DNA of 64,000 nt from Cepaea nemoralis (taxonomy: Eukaryota; Mollusca; Gastropoda; Stylommatophora; Helicidae): positions 262,501 to 326,500 of the forward strand of contig JACEFZ010004203.1 in the NCBI GenBank assembly GCA_014155875.1. The letters are read 5' to 3'. The translations under genes were made by a program, and so were the position numbers. The notes beneath the pieces were generated by a model that made no database searches, was not told where the DNA came from, and saw nothing but the letters and a program-made list of their open reading frames with translations. Below are positions 1-9,845 of the stretch, piece after piece (the first letter of the stretch is position 1; each line of letters starts with the position of its first letter).

Positions 1-92
1 CAACAACAACAACGCAAGGCGGTTTGCTTCCATATCGCCCGCAGTTGTGTTTTGAACGCGGTATACGGGATTACGAACTGCGTCCGTAACCC
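1..92 (-). mobile_element. SINE S1 head fragment
   Basis: Reverse-complement copy of the head of the S1 repeat; the same block recurs at 21011-21096. It carries the motif CGTAATCCCGTATACC and the (TTG)n-like end at the window edge. S1 has a tRNA-like region followed by a conserved 3' part seen in full elsewhere (46990-47235). Truncated by the window start. Confidence 0.6.
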
Positions 93-194
93 ATTAGTAC
101 ACGAGACGAAAATCTATCGGCACACATGATCACAAAAGCTACAAGACATGGGCTATAAATAGAAAACAATGGGTAGGAAGCTTGACGAAAGAAA

Positions 195-292
195 GCACAC
201 ATACACACACCTACACACACACCTTCGCCTTTACACACACACACACACACACAGACACACAGACAGACACACACACACACACACACACACAA
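195..292. repeat. (CA)n microsatellite
   Basis: Interrupted CA dinucleotide run with GACA interruptions. Long open frames across it are low-complexity artefacts. It is followed at 358-427 by two copies of a roughly 41-bp unit containing GCAGACGTTCATCTGTA. Confidence 0.9.
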
Positions 293-444
293 ACAGATAC
301 AGACGAACGTCTCGACCAATGTCTCAATCATAAACAATGGTCGCCGACAAATACGTTAGTGCAGACGTTCATCTGTACATGTATGTGTTATACGTTATTG
401 CAGACGTTCATCTGTATATGTATGTGTTTTCCTTCTCCACGAGT

Positions 445-790
445 TCCACGTCACTGCCTGCGGTCATGGTTGGCTATCTCACAATTACTGGGTTGGATAA
501 GTCAGTGTTCTTGTCTCCATGAGTTCATACGGCCAGCCCATTCTGTTATTTATATCTTTGTCTTCCCATGGCCCTTTTCCCATTACGTGTGCCAGTGTTC
601 ACTAAGTTTTCATGTCTATTTCCACCCGTAACGTGTCCAAAATATCTTGGTTATCTATATCTAATTTCTCTAATAAATCTACCGTGTTTATTTGTTTCTT
701 GAAGGACTGCCTCATTCGTTTCCCCGCCAGCCTTCGTTTTCCCGTCCATCCAATAGGTTCGTGTATTTTCCTAAGAAACCACATTTCAGA
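445..790 (-). mobile_element. LINE-A 3' fragment
   Basis: Reverse-strand reading gives the C-terminal region of a non-LTR retrotransposon ORF2 (residues MWFLRKIHEPIGWTGK and beyond), aligned with the better copies at 58260-59440 and 12823-13170. The 445-600 part keeps only weak similarity to the LINE-A 3' end. It is a decayed insertion downstream of the last visible mGluR exon. Confidence 0.7.
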
Positions 791-915
791 TAGCTTAAGG
801 TGTTTATTATCTTACATGTCTATGTTTCACGAACCTGCAGAGTGATGTAGTTGCTTCCTGAGTGCAAAAGAAACAGGATATTTAACACTCTTTTTCTCAC
901 TGCTGCTGATAGCAA

Positions 916-1151
916 CTTTTTTGCGCTCGCTCGCTTTGAACTCAAGCGTAGTCAATACATGCTACTTCTAGTAACACTGATCTGAATTTTGCGTGTGGAT
1001 TACCCTATTATCAGTGTGCCTCGCCATCAGGCGAACCCACTCCGACTTCAGAGGTACTTGACATTTACGTCCACAAGTCAAGCATGAGAAGTCCAACTGG
1101 CCGTTGTAAGAGTTGAACCCCCTACGTCTTATCCATTCGGTCATGTTGACC
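916..1151 (-). mobile_element. SINE S3, decayed copy
   Basis: Shares with the S3 copies at 32197-32483, 34410-34697 and 50326-50606 the 3' end (GCGCTCGCTCGCTTTGAAC on the plus strand), the central block (CGAACCCACTCCGACTTC) and the tRNA-like head near GACC. Here the head is shortened and diverged. S3 is tRNA-derived, with A- and B-box-like motifs on the minus strand. Confidence 0.8.
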
Positions 1152-1199
1152 GCAGTAGTATTTTACTCGTATTGGTGATTATGATGTCAGTTTTGCAAA

Positions 1200-1475
1200 A
1201 GGCTTATTCTATCATAACAATTCTGTTGTTATTCTATACTTATGATCTTCCGTTTGATGTCATGACCTCTTCAAAGAGAGATGCATCGTTTCACCTGTTT
1301 AAGAATGTTCATAATTTCTTGAATGTTACATTGTGATATTTCGTCTCGAGAGGCCAGTAGATGCTCTATAAATCCAGCTTCAGAACTCCGACTTCCCAGC
1401 TTCCTATAATAAGTTGACATTAATTTCTGTTGTTTCACAATTCAATTCTAACCCTGGTTGCTCAATGTGTACATT
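1200..1475 (-). mobile_element. LINE-A fragment, interrupted
   Basis: The flanks (TTAAGAATGTTCAT... and ...CAATTCAATTCTAACCCTGG on the plus strand) match the LINE-A copies at 9640-9750 and 44990-45065. A block of about 57 bp at 1348-1407 that matches the mGluR exon at 2336-2543 sits between them. Low confidence on exact ends. Confidence 0.5.
1348..1407 (-). pseudogene. Dispersed partial copy of an mGluR exon
   Basis: The plus-strand block starting GAGGCCAGTAGATGCTCT matches 2419-2476 inside the intact exon, with roughly 90 per cent identity by eye over 57 bp. It corresponds to the coding segment around SWETGVLKLDLQSIYWP. It has no splice signals or reading context and lies within LINE-A sequence, so it is a non-functional duplicate. 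How it moved there (local duplication, gene conversion or retroposition) cannot be told. Confidence 0.7.
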
Positions 1476-1897
1476 GACTCATTCAGTAGCATGTCCTTTG
1501 CAGAACTTCGCTCCCAAAACAATTTTACGGAAAACATTGACTGCTCGCACCAAAATGCTGCAGATCCTTTTTATTTTGCAGTAATTTGTATGCTGAGATC
1601 TGTCGCCAAAACTGAATTCACTGGATGGTAAAATACTGAGAAAAGACAGAATCAAGAAAACAACGACAACAGAGTGACTAGGAATTGATGAGAACAGATG
1701 AGCGTGCAGAGACATGATCAAACGACTTCAATACCAGTTTTCCAAGGGATTATCTTGATGATGTCTTCATTAGCTTTGAGAGTTAAATCAGCATGAGCTA
1801 AAATTGTTAAGATATTAGAACTGTCCTTAAATGATATAACACCGATCTGAGTACATAATTCTTAATCGTTTTAAACTCAATTATCTATCTGTCATTT
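1476..1897. other. Unassigned intronic or intergenic stretch
   Basis: AT-rich sequence without a recognisable gene or repeat copy elsewhere in the window. A minus-strand 80-codon open frame at 1479-1721 shows no known motif. Confidence 0.5.
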
Positions 1898-1969
1898 TAT
1901 CTGTCTGTCTGTCTGCCTGCCTACCTACCTGACTGCCTGTTTGCTTGCCTGCCTGCCTGCCTGCCTGCC

Positions 1970-2022
<53 letters not shown>

Positions 2023-2030
2023 GAGTCGTT
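1898..2030. repeat. (CTGT/CTGC)n microsatellite
   Basis: Tetranucleotide array mixing CTGT and CTGC units. It flanks the frameshifted exon copy at 2036-2130 and mirrors a second array at 2131-2318. Confidence 0.95.
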
Positions 2031-2035
2031 TACTG

Positions 2036-2130
2036 TCATGAAACAAAATTATACCTGCGCTTGATCCCAGTTGCAAGGTTCCGGCACAGACGGACTTAAC
2101 TATCCCTTTCAATTCCCTGCTGCTTGATGG
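2036..2130 (-). pseudogene. Partial duplicate of the mGluR exon 3' end
   Basis: Near-identical to 2319-2412 at a distance of 282 bp. The copy includes the last coding part of the exon (KGIVKSVCA...), the CAG/GTATAA splice donor and about 16 bp of intron. It carries an extra G near 2083 (CCGGCAC instead of CCGCAC on the plus strand). This shifts the frame after the first Cys of the cysteine-rich domain and destroys the expected CAEPC motif. It has no acceptor and stops abruptly at GATGGAG, where CTGT repeats begin. Confidence 0.85.
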
Positions 2131-2131
2131 A

Positions 2132-2230
<99 letters not shown>

Positions 2231-2258
2231 TGCCTGCCTGCCTGTCTGTCTGCCTGCC

Positions 2259-2318
<60 letters not shown>
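2131..2318. repeat. (CTGT/CTGC)n microsatellite
   Basis: Array of about 188 bp with CTGC units in the middle and CTGT at both ends. It lies 17 bp downstream of the mGluR exon donor (minus strand) and between the two exon copies, so it belongs to the duplicated unit. Confidence 0.95.
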
Positions 2319-2335
2319 ATGGAACAAAATTATAC

Positions 2336-2543
2336 CTGCGCTTGATCCCAGTTGCAAGGTTCCGCACAGACGGACTTAACTATCCCTTTCAATTCCCTGC
2401 TGTTTGATGGAGGTCCTTGAGGCCAGTAGATGCTCTGTAAATCCAACTTCAGAACTCCAGTTTCCCAGCTCCCTATGGTCACATAATCATACGTGGTGTT
2501 CCCGTCAGCGTTGAGTTTCGGCTGGTAGTTCAGAATGTTGTAT
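2336..2543 (-). CDS. mGluR exon: end of ligand domain and start of cysteine-rich domain
   Basis: Internal exon of a metabotropic glutamate receptor, a class C GPCR of the plasma membrane. The acceptor is TTATTTCGCAG at 2544-2554 and the donor is CAG/GTATAA at 2335-2331. It starts in phase 2: its first A completes the AA left by the exon at 21854-21611, giving Lys. It then reads 69 codons and ends in phase 0. The product starts YNILNYQPKLNADG, passes TYDYVTIGSWETGVL and ends SVCAEPCNWDQAQ. The family has YDIMN..., a G-W-L stretch and CSEPC at the same places. The CxxxC is the start of the cysteine-rich linker. The exon coding the rest of that domain is not seen at lower coordinates. The exon end is partly duplicated at 2036-2130. 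Confidence 0.92.
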
Positions 2544-2820
2544 CTGCGAAATAAGCACCAACGAAATTAACTTCTGACCGACCAAAGACTATCTCAGATT
2601 GCAAGATACACCAAGGAAGTTTGAGCAGATACCTATATGACTACCTTGGACTTCGGTGTGTGTTTGCCTGATGGCGGAGGACACTGGTAAAATGGAACGC
2701 TAATTCACGCGCAAACATCAGTTCAGTGCACTCCCCAGTAGCAACTACTTGTAGTAATACGATGAGTGCTACACACGAGTTCACAGCGAACGGGGGTAAA
2801 CATGTATACCACCATACAAT
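2544..2820. other. Intron, no recognised element
   Basis: Start of the 19,067-bp intron between the exons at 2543 and 21611. No coding signal or repeated copy recognised. Confidence 0.5.
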
Positions 2821-2860
2821 TGAGTTGAGTTGAGTTGAGTTGAGTTGAGTTAAGTTAAGA
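2821..2860. repeat. (GAGTT)n pentamer tail
   Basis: About seven GAGTT units directly at the 3' end of the LINE-H fragment at 2866-3870 (minus strand). The second LINE-H copy at 16215 also begins with GAGTTGAGT, so the pentamer is the element's own 3' tail. Confidence 0.85.
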
Positions 2861-2865
2861 ACCGA

Positions 2866-3870
2866 CGTCATTTCACTCAGGACATTCCCATATGTGCTCC
2901 GTCCCCTCGTTTAACGGCCAGCGAAGAGTCATACTACTAATCGTTCCCACCGCTATCTGATTTAAAGTTCTCCTGGTCTTCCCTCTCAGTTTTGAGAATC
3001 TTCCAGAACCCCTACTGATCCCCCGTAATCTCATTCTTTCCACATACGGGTTCTCAATCTGTTCCCGGCCTTCTCCATCTGGTCCCACAAACGCTATCAC
3101 CATCTCCCCCTTGTCCATAAGCAATCTACCACCAAGCGGTGCATTCCCTGTCAGCCTATCAGTTTCTTCATTCCCCCACATCTCCGCATGGCCAGGGCAG
3201 AATATCCATACAATTCTCACAATATGTGACATTTGAAGCGACGATAGCCATTCCACACGAAACATCCCTTTCGCCACCTTACTAAGCATACTCCTTGCTT
3301 CCGTAATGAATACAATTTGAGTTGATGTAGTCTCCTCTAACCAACGGAATGCCGCTATTACTGCTTCCACCTCCATTCTCATACTGGAGGTCGTAGTCTC
3401 ACATGCCAGACTCTACTTTTTCAAGACTCGTCCATTAGCCTTTGCAATAAAGCCCCAACCACCACGTCTGTTTCTCACCACTGACCCATCGGTGTTGATC
3501 ACTATGCCACCTTGATATGTGTTAACTCTGGATCAGTTATTGCACTTCAAACTCAGTGCGGCCCGCTGCCCATTCTCTGCACTCACGACCCAGTGTTACT
3601 ATTACATTGTGCCAGTTCGTCATGACTTCCGGAACTTCAACCCACTCTTTTTCACGATTGATGGTCTCTAGATCACACACCTGACGTATAGAATGTTCCG
3701 CCTGTGCCATCCAGGGACCTGCCTCGTCTTAGTCTATGACCCTTGACTATATCAATGGCTGCATGCAGCGGGTGATCCCTATCTGCAGCACCTCTCAGGT
3801 ACCATTTGGCCTGAAGGACCCTATGCCTATCCGTCATTGTTGCGTCAGGATATGCCTCATGCACCGAACA
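2866..3870 (-). mobile_element. LINE-H fragment with RNase H domain
   Basis: Minus-strand pieces read as the C-terminal part of an RNase H-bearing non-LTR element. In order they are a DHPLHAAID segment (3690-3860), a frameshifted NTDGSV-like stretch with GW near 3480-3500, METTSS-type sequence leading into MRMEVEAV at 3382, FCPGHAEMWGNEETDRLTG near 3150-3200, and a final TEHIWECPE. RNase H uses D, E, D and D as catalytic residues. Here the third is TEA where families usually have TD or SD, and stops interrupt the upstream half, so it is inactive. This resembles I-group LINEs, which encode RNase H after the RT. It could instead be an unrelated RNase H gene, but the repeat tail and a second copy at 16215 argue for a LINE. 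Confidence 0.75.
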
Positions 3871-3892
3871 ATATTATCGCACAATTAATTCA

Positions 3893-3962
3893 GTTTTTTT
3901 CTGCGCTCGCTCGCTTTGAACTCAAGCGTAGTCCATACACACTACTTCTATAATTGCTGCAG
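3893..3962 (-). mobile_element. SINE S3 3' fragment
   Basis: Matches the S3 end (GCGCTCGCTCGCTTTGAAC, then AAGCGTAGTCCATACACAC) and stops after ACTACTTCTA. The rest of the element is missing. Confidence 0.75.
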
Positions 3963-4290
3963 GAACTTGAAGGAACAGGATGTTCTCGGTTTCCTTTCTA
4001 CCAAAAGTTTCTATAACAACCTCGTTTCGAAAGACGCAAGAAATTGTTATGGCCCAGACGACATGAGGGGGAGAGCTTAAGACATAGAAACAAACCTTTA
4101 TTCTCCCAGAGGTTCACATTCGATCAATCAAATCAACTGAAACTACAATACCAGTTTTCTAGAAACATGACTTAGGCTTACATATATTATTAAAACCAGT
4201 CTTTGCAATTGGAGAGACAATAATTGGACCATAAGTGAAATCTCGTATTATATGATTGTATGAGGCCTCACCCGTAGATTACCCGGACGC
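3963..4290. other. Unassigned intronic stretch
   Basis: No gene or repeat recognised. An ATCAATCAAATCAACTG run near 4115-4140 resembles the CAAAT-type tail at 25386. Confidence 0.4.
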
Positions 4291-4298
4291 CAGAGGAA

Positions 4299-4475
4299 AG
4301 CAAAGAGCAGCAACATTACAACCTGCAAGGCATGTCGTAAGAGGCGACTCAGGAGGGCTGGAGTCAGACTGGCTAACTTATCCTGGAGAAACCTTCAGCT
4401 ACAGAATCCAAGTCCAAAAACGGACTTGTCGTCATTTGGCAGAGGGACTATGCTTCATGGGAGATTAAAGACATA
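4299..4475 (+). mobile_element. Dispersed repeat R1 and LINE-E 3' end
   Basis: 4299-4363 contains GCATGTCGTAAGAGGCGACT, which recurs at 15165-15245. From about 4405 the sequence resembles the LINE-E 3' end at 40318-40380 (GACTTGTCGTCATTTGG..AGAGGG). The GAA array starts right after it. Confidence 0.55.
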
Positions 4476-4492
4476 TGAAGTGGCAGTACGAG

Positions 4493-4541
4493 AAGAAGAA
4501 GAAGAAGAAGAAGAAGAAGAAAATGATGATGATGATGGTGG

Positions 4542-4583
<42 letters not shown>

Positions 4584-4987
4584 CAATGAAGAAGAAGGAG
4601 AAGAAAAAAGAAAAAGAAAAAGAAGAAGAAGAAGAAGAAGAAGAAGAAGAAGAAGAAGAAGAAGAAGAAGAAGAAGAAGAAGAAGAAGAAGAAGAAGAAG
4701 AAGAAGAAGACGATCATGAGGATAATGATGATGACAAAGAAGAAGAAGAAGAAGAAGAAGAAGAAGAAGAAGAAGAAGAAGAAGAAGAAGAAGAAGAAGA
4801 AGAAGAAGAAGAAGAAGAAGAAGAAGAAGAAGAAGAAGAAGAAGAAGAAGCCGATGATGATGATGATGAAGAAGAAGAAGAAGAAGAAGAAGAAGAAGAA
4901 GAAGAAGAAGAAGAAGAAGAAGAAGAAGAAGAAGAAGAAGAAGAAGCAGAAGAAGAAGAAGAAGAAGAAGAAGAAGAAGAAGAAGAA

Positions 4988-5025
<38 letters not shown>

Positions 5026-5089
5026 GTAAGAAGAACAGGAAACAGAAGCAGAAGAGGAAGAAGAAGAAGAAGAAGAAGAAGAAGAAGAA

Positions 5090-5121
<32 letters not shown>

Positions 5122-5217
5122 AGAGAAGGAGGAGGAGGAGAAGGAGGAGTAGGAGGAAGAAGAATAGAAACAGAAGAAGAAGTAGGCGACCACTATGAGA
5201 CAAAGAAGAATAAGAAG
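4493..5217. repeat. Giant (GAA)n-dominated purine array
   Basis: About 725 bp of almost pure purine on the plus strand: GAA blocks interrupted by ATG/GAT blocks (4522-4583, 4714-4735, 4851-4868) and AGG/GGA variants towards the end. Glu, Lys and Arg runs on the plus strand and Phe, Ser and Leu runs on the minus strand are artefacts. It follows a LINE 3' end, as do several other GAA arrays here. Confidence 0.97.
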
Positions 5218-5218
5218 A

Positions 5219-5219
5219 A

Positions 5220-5261
<42 letters not shown>

Positions 5262-5266
5262 TATTA
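5219..5266. repeat. (AAT)n microsatellite
   Basis: AAT triplets that switch to ATT near 5261, forming a small palindrome of A/T triplets at the end of the GAA block. Confidence 0.9.
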
Positions 5267-5269
5267 TTA

Positions 5270-5687
5270 TTATAAGAAAATGAACAAGAGATATAAGACT
5301 TAAATCTTTGCAACGTCTGCTTGCTTTTCTATGGTGTTGCAAGCCAAACTAGTAAGCTGTGTAAAAATCAATGCACTGAAATAGTTCAAAGTGTTTTCTC
5401 GAATTTAACTACCCTCGAGACAGCTTTCCACGAAGAATGCAGTGTGGCTATGGACTACATCTGTCACTTATGGCCCAATTATTGTCTCTCCAATTTCAAA
5501 GATTCTGGTTTCAATAATATCTTTGAGCCTAAGCCTTAAGTGGTTTTCAATGGGGAGTCTGTCTGCCGCGGTTCCGTCTAATTTCCGGTTTTGATGCCAC
5601 AATTTCAAAACAGTCTAAATTTACCTGTCACCCAACGGCTCGCAAAGACTTAATGCCGCTATTTTTATAGGATATGTATATATTCTA
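5270..5687. other. Unassigned intronic stretch
   Basis: A 72-codon plus frame at 5321-5539 has no recognisable motif. No splice-flanked coding signal seen. Confidence 0.4.
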
Positions 5688-5852
5688 CCGCGGATCGCAC
5701 GGAGCTGGTAACGTACGGGGGTATGTGAGCCGGTCGTTCAGAAAGCAATAGCAAACTACTGAAAGTAAAACATTGCCTAGTACATCAACAGCAGCTGTAA
5801 AATACTGGTGTTGACAGCAACGTCCTGTAAGGGATATGCAACAATTTAAAAA
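5688..5852 (+). mobile_element. SINE S1 copy
   Basis: Contains the S1 core GAGCCGGTCGTTCAGAAAGC followed by CAACAGCAGCTG and GGATATGCAAC. The tRNA-like head is truncated. Confidence 0.85.
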
Positions 5853-6993
5853 TATACATTCTACTCAAACAGTTAGCTGCGTACCCTTTACAGGACATTG
5901 CAAATTACTCGGGTATTTCTTGGCTACTTGTAATTTACTAAGCAATATTAGTGCAGTAATTTACTATAGTTTTCTGATCTGCCGACGCCTCATACCATTT
6001 ATATAAAAATATGTACACCATATACCCATAAGGTCATACAACACACAGAAGGGTTCTTTACATACTTGATTGACTTACACACATTTAGGGGACCTTGTTC
6101 GTGTGATAAGAAGAAGAGGAAGAACCTGTCGTGTAGTAACTAAACTAAACTATTTCTCTGGGTCTGTATAACTGTACCAAGTCTTCTCCGTCTTCGATTC
6201 AATGCCTTGTCTCATGTCAACGTACGGTGAGTGGCTTGATACCGTACGAGCTGTTGTACTCAGCTGGCAGCTTCTGGATGGCTCTGTCCCGAGAGCCGAG
6301 TTTGATGAAGTGGCCAGCACCGACTATCCCCAGTTAGACAGCTCTCTCGGGCGGTGAGGTTTTGAATTTACCGTAACTGTGTGCGGGTGTGGGTGTACGT
6401 GGGTTTGTATGTGATTCGGGTATGCGTGTGTTAGTATATCACAGTGAAGTATCAACACATTTCCTGGATCGAGGTATGTCACCTGCCTTCAAATCGTTTC
6501 ATAAACAATCATTCGGGGATAAGTTTAGCACAAACGGAGAAAATGAAGGCAAGGGAAATCGTGGAATCAGATCGGCAGTGGCTACGGTATTTCTGCACGT
6601 AAACTTATCGCCTGGGAAGGCATCAGCGGATGACTGTTTTGATTCTTCTGTCATGACACGTACTACCCATGACTGGGTCTATAGTATGGTCTACGTAGCC
6701 ACTGTATTAACATTTTCTCAATTGCTGTTTAATTATATAATCTGCATAGTTGAATACCTCTTGAAAAAACAAATCCAACGGTACCTTATTCAAGTATGTA
6801 GGTCAATTTTAAGTCGAGATATTAATGTTTGTGTTTCGGTTTATCATTTAACAGGAACATATAGAAGAAAACGGTTTTTACCTTTTCGTTTTTTGTGACC
6901 CTACCTACACACTCACACCACTGTGGGTTACTCTCATGCCAAAGGAGATTTAAAACAGCGGCCCGTCTAACTCAAGGACAAATAACTCTGCCA
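5853..6993. other. Unassigned intronic stretch
   Basis: No repeat copy recognised. A 169-codon plus frame at 6389-6898 (starts MGVRGFVCDSG) has no known motif and no sign of coding constraint, so I do not call it a gene. Confidence 0.4.
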
Positions 6994-6994
6994 G

Positions 6995-7082
<88 letters not shown>
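6995..7082. repeat. (CA)n microsatellite
   Basis: Pure CA run of about 88 bp. Confidence 0.98.
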
Positions 7083-7085
<3 letters not shown>

Positions 7086-8554
7086 ATATATTCATCTCCA
7101 CGCCATCCTGTAATGACGTCAGACCGCGCGCGGACTGCATGCGAGTTTTGTCAGCCAGCGTAGATAGATGCATTTTGACAAAACATGTTCCGTTGGAAAG
7201 ATGAAAAATTATCAATGATCTGGTCCATGCAGAGTGATGAAAAATTGCACATACATACAATAATGGGTGTTGAATGTAAACATGCATTAATTATCATTGT
7301 AGTCGCTCTGAATATTTCATAACAATATTAAATATCCTAGCTGGAGTAAAACTGTCATCTCCAGCCATTGAAATACCGCATTACAGCATGCGATCTTCAA
7401 AATGTCAGTGTGACATTGATTGCCAACTTAAATGTCGAAAATTTCAAAATTCATATAAAATGGATTCTACATTTAATAATGCATAGAATAACAATGTAGT
7501 ACATCTCATAAAACGGTATTTACGGGTTTAATTACCACTTAGAATAGACAGCCTGGTTGTCCGGTATAACAAGGATTCTCGAAGCGCCAGAAATACACAA
7601 TGCAAAACGGTGTGGGAAAAACTATATCAAGTAGTCGGTGTCTGTTTTAACTCGATCTTGAAATAATCGGGGAATTTAACATCATGAATACTCTAAACCC
7701 ATTAAATCGCAGACACAAAAACAAGAAAACGAAAGTCACCGCAAATAAATCTCCGGGAAAGTTCGGTAATCAAAAAACGTAGTGCATAGGTCTACGTGAG
7801 TCCTCTAATTATGGGCCATGTGGTAACGGGCCGACAGTCAGAAACATGTTGGGGCCACAGCTATAGAAGTTTGACTACTGGGACTCTCATTTACAAGCTC
7901 ACCCGGGAAGGTAACCCGGCCAACAAATGCCTGAAGAAGTCGGATGTGTCGACCGAAGATTCAAACATCGCAGCTCTGCTGTAAACAGGCACAACGCAAT
8001 TACGTCTAAAACAACATTCCAGACGAACGCAGAAGAAGAAGATTCACAAGCTCGATACTAAGTGAACTGTTTACATACACACTGTCGTAACGAAGGTGCA
8101 CACTTTGACCTGAAATAGGGCTAATAGGGGAGGTTTATCTCCGGGTACCGGTTAGAGTCTGTGAATGAAACACCCGACATAACATTATGGAGGCGACATG
8201 ACCTAACTAGGCCTAATCCCCAGCCAGTTATACGCGTGACCTGCTGAATCACGAACTGTTATTTGCCTCTCTGCAGGTGCAAAGGTCAATACCAGTTATG
8301 CACACCCGACTTGACTCTGCGCTTGGGGAGGGCAAAGAGAGCCACACAACACAACCGCCGCGGAGATAATACTTTGGTAGCATGTAAGAAGGCAAGTCTC
8401 TAAACCAAGATCACTCCAATAGATGGAAGTCATTGTCAGGTTTGGGACCATTTGAAAGGCTAGTGATCGGACTTAAAGCAATGCCTTCCAGAATATTCAC
8501 AACCAACGAACCAATAACCTACGAAGCTAGTATTCGAAAATAATGTATGAAAGA
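7083..8554. other. Unassigned intronic stretch
   Basis: About 1.5 kb without recognisable genes or repeats. Short open frames show no family motif. Confidence 0.4.
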
Positions 8555-8705
8555 GAGTGATAGAAGGGCAGAATGTTAGACGGGCCTGCGTGCCCAATTC
8601 TTAACCCTTTGAAAATAAAGTTTGTTCGTTCGTTCGTTCGTTCGTTCGTTCAACTGATCGACCGACCGACCGACCGATTGACTGACTCTCCGACCAATTG
8701 ACCAA
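8555..8705 (+). mobile_element. SINE-like 3' end with (TTCG)n and ACCG tails
   Basis: The block with GACGGGCCTGCGTGCCCAAT and AATAAAGTTTG is the reverse complement of 25417-25500 (TTATTAGGGTCACAAATTGG, GGGCGCGCAGGCCCGTC). One copy ends in (TTCG)n (8622-8652) and the other in (CAAAT)n, so this is a retroposon end with variable short-repeat tails. Confidence 0.65.
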
Positions 8706-8714
8706 CCCAACCAA

Positions 8715-9152
8715 CCAAAAGTGTGTTGATGTGCTGCATAGAACCTGTACTTGTGTATGGATGTGAAGCTTGGACAATGAGCAAACAAGCTGAAAAACAT
8801 CTGGTGGCTGTGGAAAAATAGTTTCTGAGGAGAATGCAAAGAATACCATGGACAGACAGCAAAACCAATGACCACGTCCTACAAGAAACAAATGAAAATC
8901 GTACACTGATTAGAAAAATTAGACACAGACAGTCAACATTTTTGGGACATGTTATGAGAAGAAATACATTGGAGAACTTGGTGACACCTGGCAAGATCAA
9001 GGGGAAGAGAACAAGAGGAAGACAGAGAAGTAAATACCTGGATGGCTTGGTCACGTGGCATGGCCGAGACAGGAACACTGAGCTGATCCACGACTCTGTT
9101 GATCGAGTGACATGGCGAATCATGACCGCCCACGCTTACCGGCATGGTATGT
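8715..9152 (+). mobile_element. LINE-A 3' fragment with in-frame stop
   Basis: Encodes the LINE-A C-terminal region: YGCEAWTMSKQAEKHL, then a TAG at about 8819 where other copies read GAAATGTGG, then MQRIPWTDSKTNDHVLQETN, FLGHVMRRNTLENLVTPGKI and a final YRHGM. The last bases are GTGATGG, a remnant of the GATG tail. It is 5'-truncated and joined directly to the MITE at 9155. Confidence 0.85.
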
Positions 9153-9154
9153 GA

Positions 9155-9290
9155 TGGATGCAGTGTTTGAAAATATTGCCGGTCCAAGTTTTGTATTCAC
9201 CCTCTGTAAAGTTAATAGGTGAATACAAAACTTGGACCGGCAATATTTTCAAATACTGCACAGTCATTAAAAATACGCTCTGTAGATGAC
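9155..9290. mobile_element. Palindromic mariner-like MITE, copy 1
   Basis: Long inverted repeat: AATATTGCCGGTCCAAG at 9173-9189 pairs with CTTGGACCGGCAATATT at 9231-9247, around a short loop (CTCTGTAAAGTTAATAG). The right end ATTAAAAATACGCTCTGTAG matches copies at 44028-44182 and 50625-50762. The left outer end is missing at the join with LINE-A. Confidence 0.85.
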
Positions 9291-9294
9291 AGTG

Positions 9295-9765
9295 ACATTC
9301 ATCAAGTTTTCAAGTTTATTTCACCTTTTACATATGTCATCTCTTTCTAGAAGGCCTTTTGGTCCGCCCATGGTATATTTTGCATTTCCCCATAAACAAC
9401 ATTTTTGTATGCACTGCCATTGGATGCTTCTCATCGTGTTCATGTATCACATGCGTATAACAGTAAAGTCTTTATTTAGCACTTGTTTTTCGCAGTGCAA
9501 TTGACAACTTTGATTGGTTTGTGTTCATCTCGCAAAAGTCTAATTTTGGCTTGGATGCTAGTTCTTATCTCTAAGCATCTTTAGTCACATGATATAACTG
9601 TTCCAGGACAGTTGTACCGATTAACCTATTTAAGCATATTCCCATTTCTTGTATGTTACAATGTGGCATTTCTTTCTTCTCGGAGACTATTCTAATTTCT
9701 GGTTTCGAGACATTGAATTCTAATCGCGGTTGCTCACTGCGTACAGTAAATACTGCAGATCTTTT
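9295..9765 (-). mobile_element. LINE-A fragment, diverged
   Basis: Antisense to a LINE-A RT-to-C-terminal region. It matches 44680-45060 in order: the CCATGGTATATTTTGC block, ATAACTGTTCCAGGACAG, CATTTCTTGTATGTTAC, and AATTCTAATCGCGGTTGCTC. No open frame remains. Confidence 0.65.
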
Positions 9766-9845
9766 TCGTTATCCGCAAGGAATACACAATTTGAAACCTA
9801 ACCAACAGGTATGTTGACGACATATATATTCCGATATGCCGTCTC

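Noticed and set aside
1..2335. Seven-transmembrane exon of the receptor downstream of 2336
   Set aside because: Minus-strand frames here contain no CCWxC motif or hydrophobic helices; only LINE, SINE and microsatellite sequence is seen.
2873..3382. RNase H frame as a host gene
   Set aside because: The 5' half is broken by stops, a pentamer tail follows the end and a second degenerate copy exists, so it is a LINE remnant.
4475..5313. Acidic and basic homopolymer frames in the GAA array
   Set aside because: Triplet repeats give Glu, Lys or Arg and Phe, Ser or Leu runs in every frame.
6389..6898. 169-codon plus frame as a hypothetical gene
   Set aside because: No recognisable domain, no codon-use or splice support, and it lies in the intron of the receptor gene.
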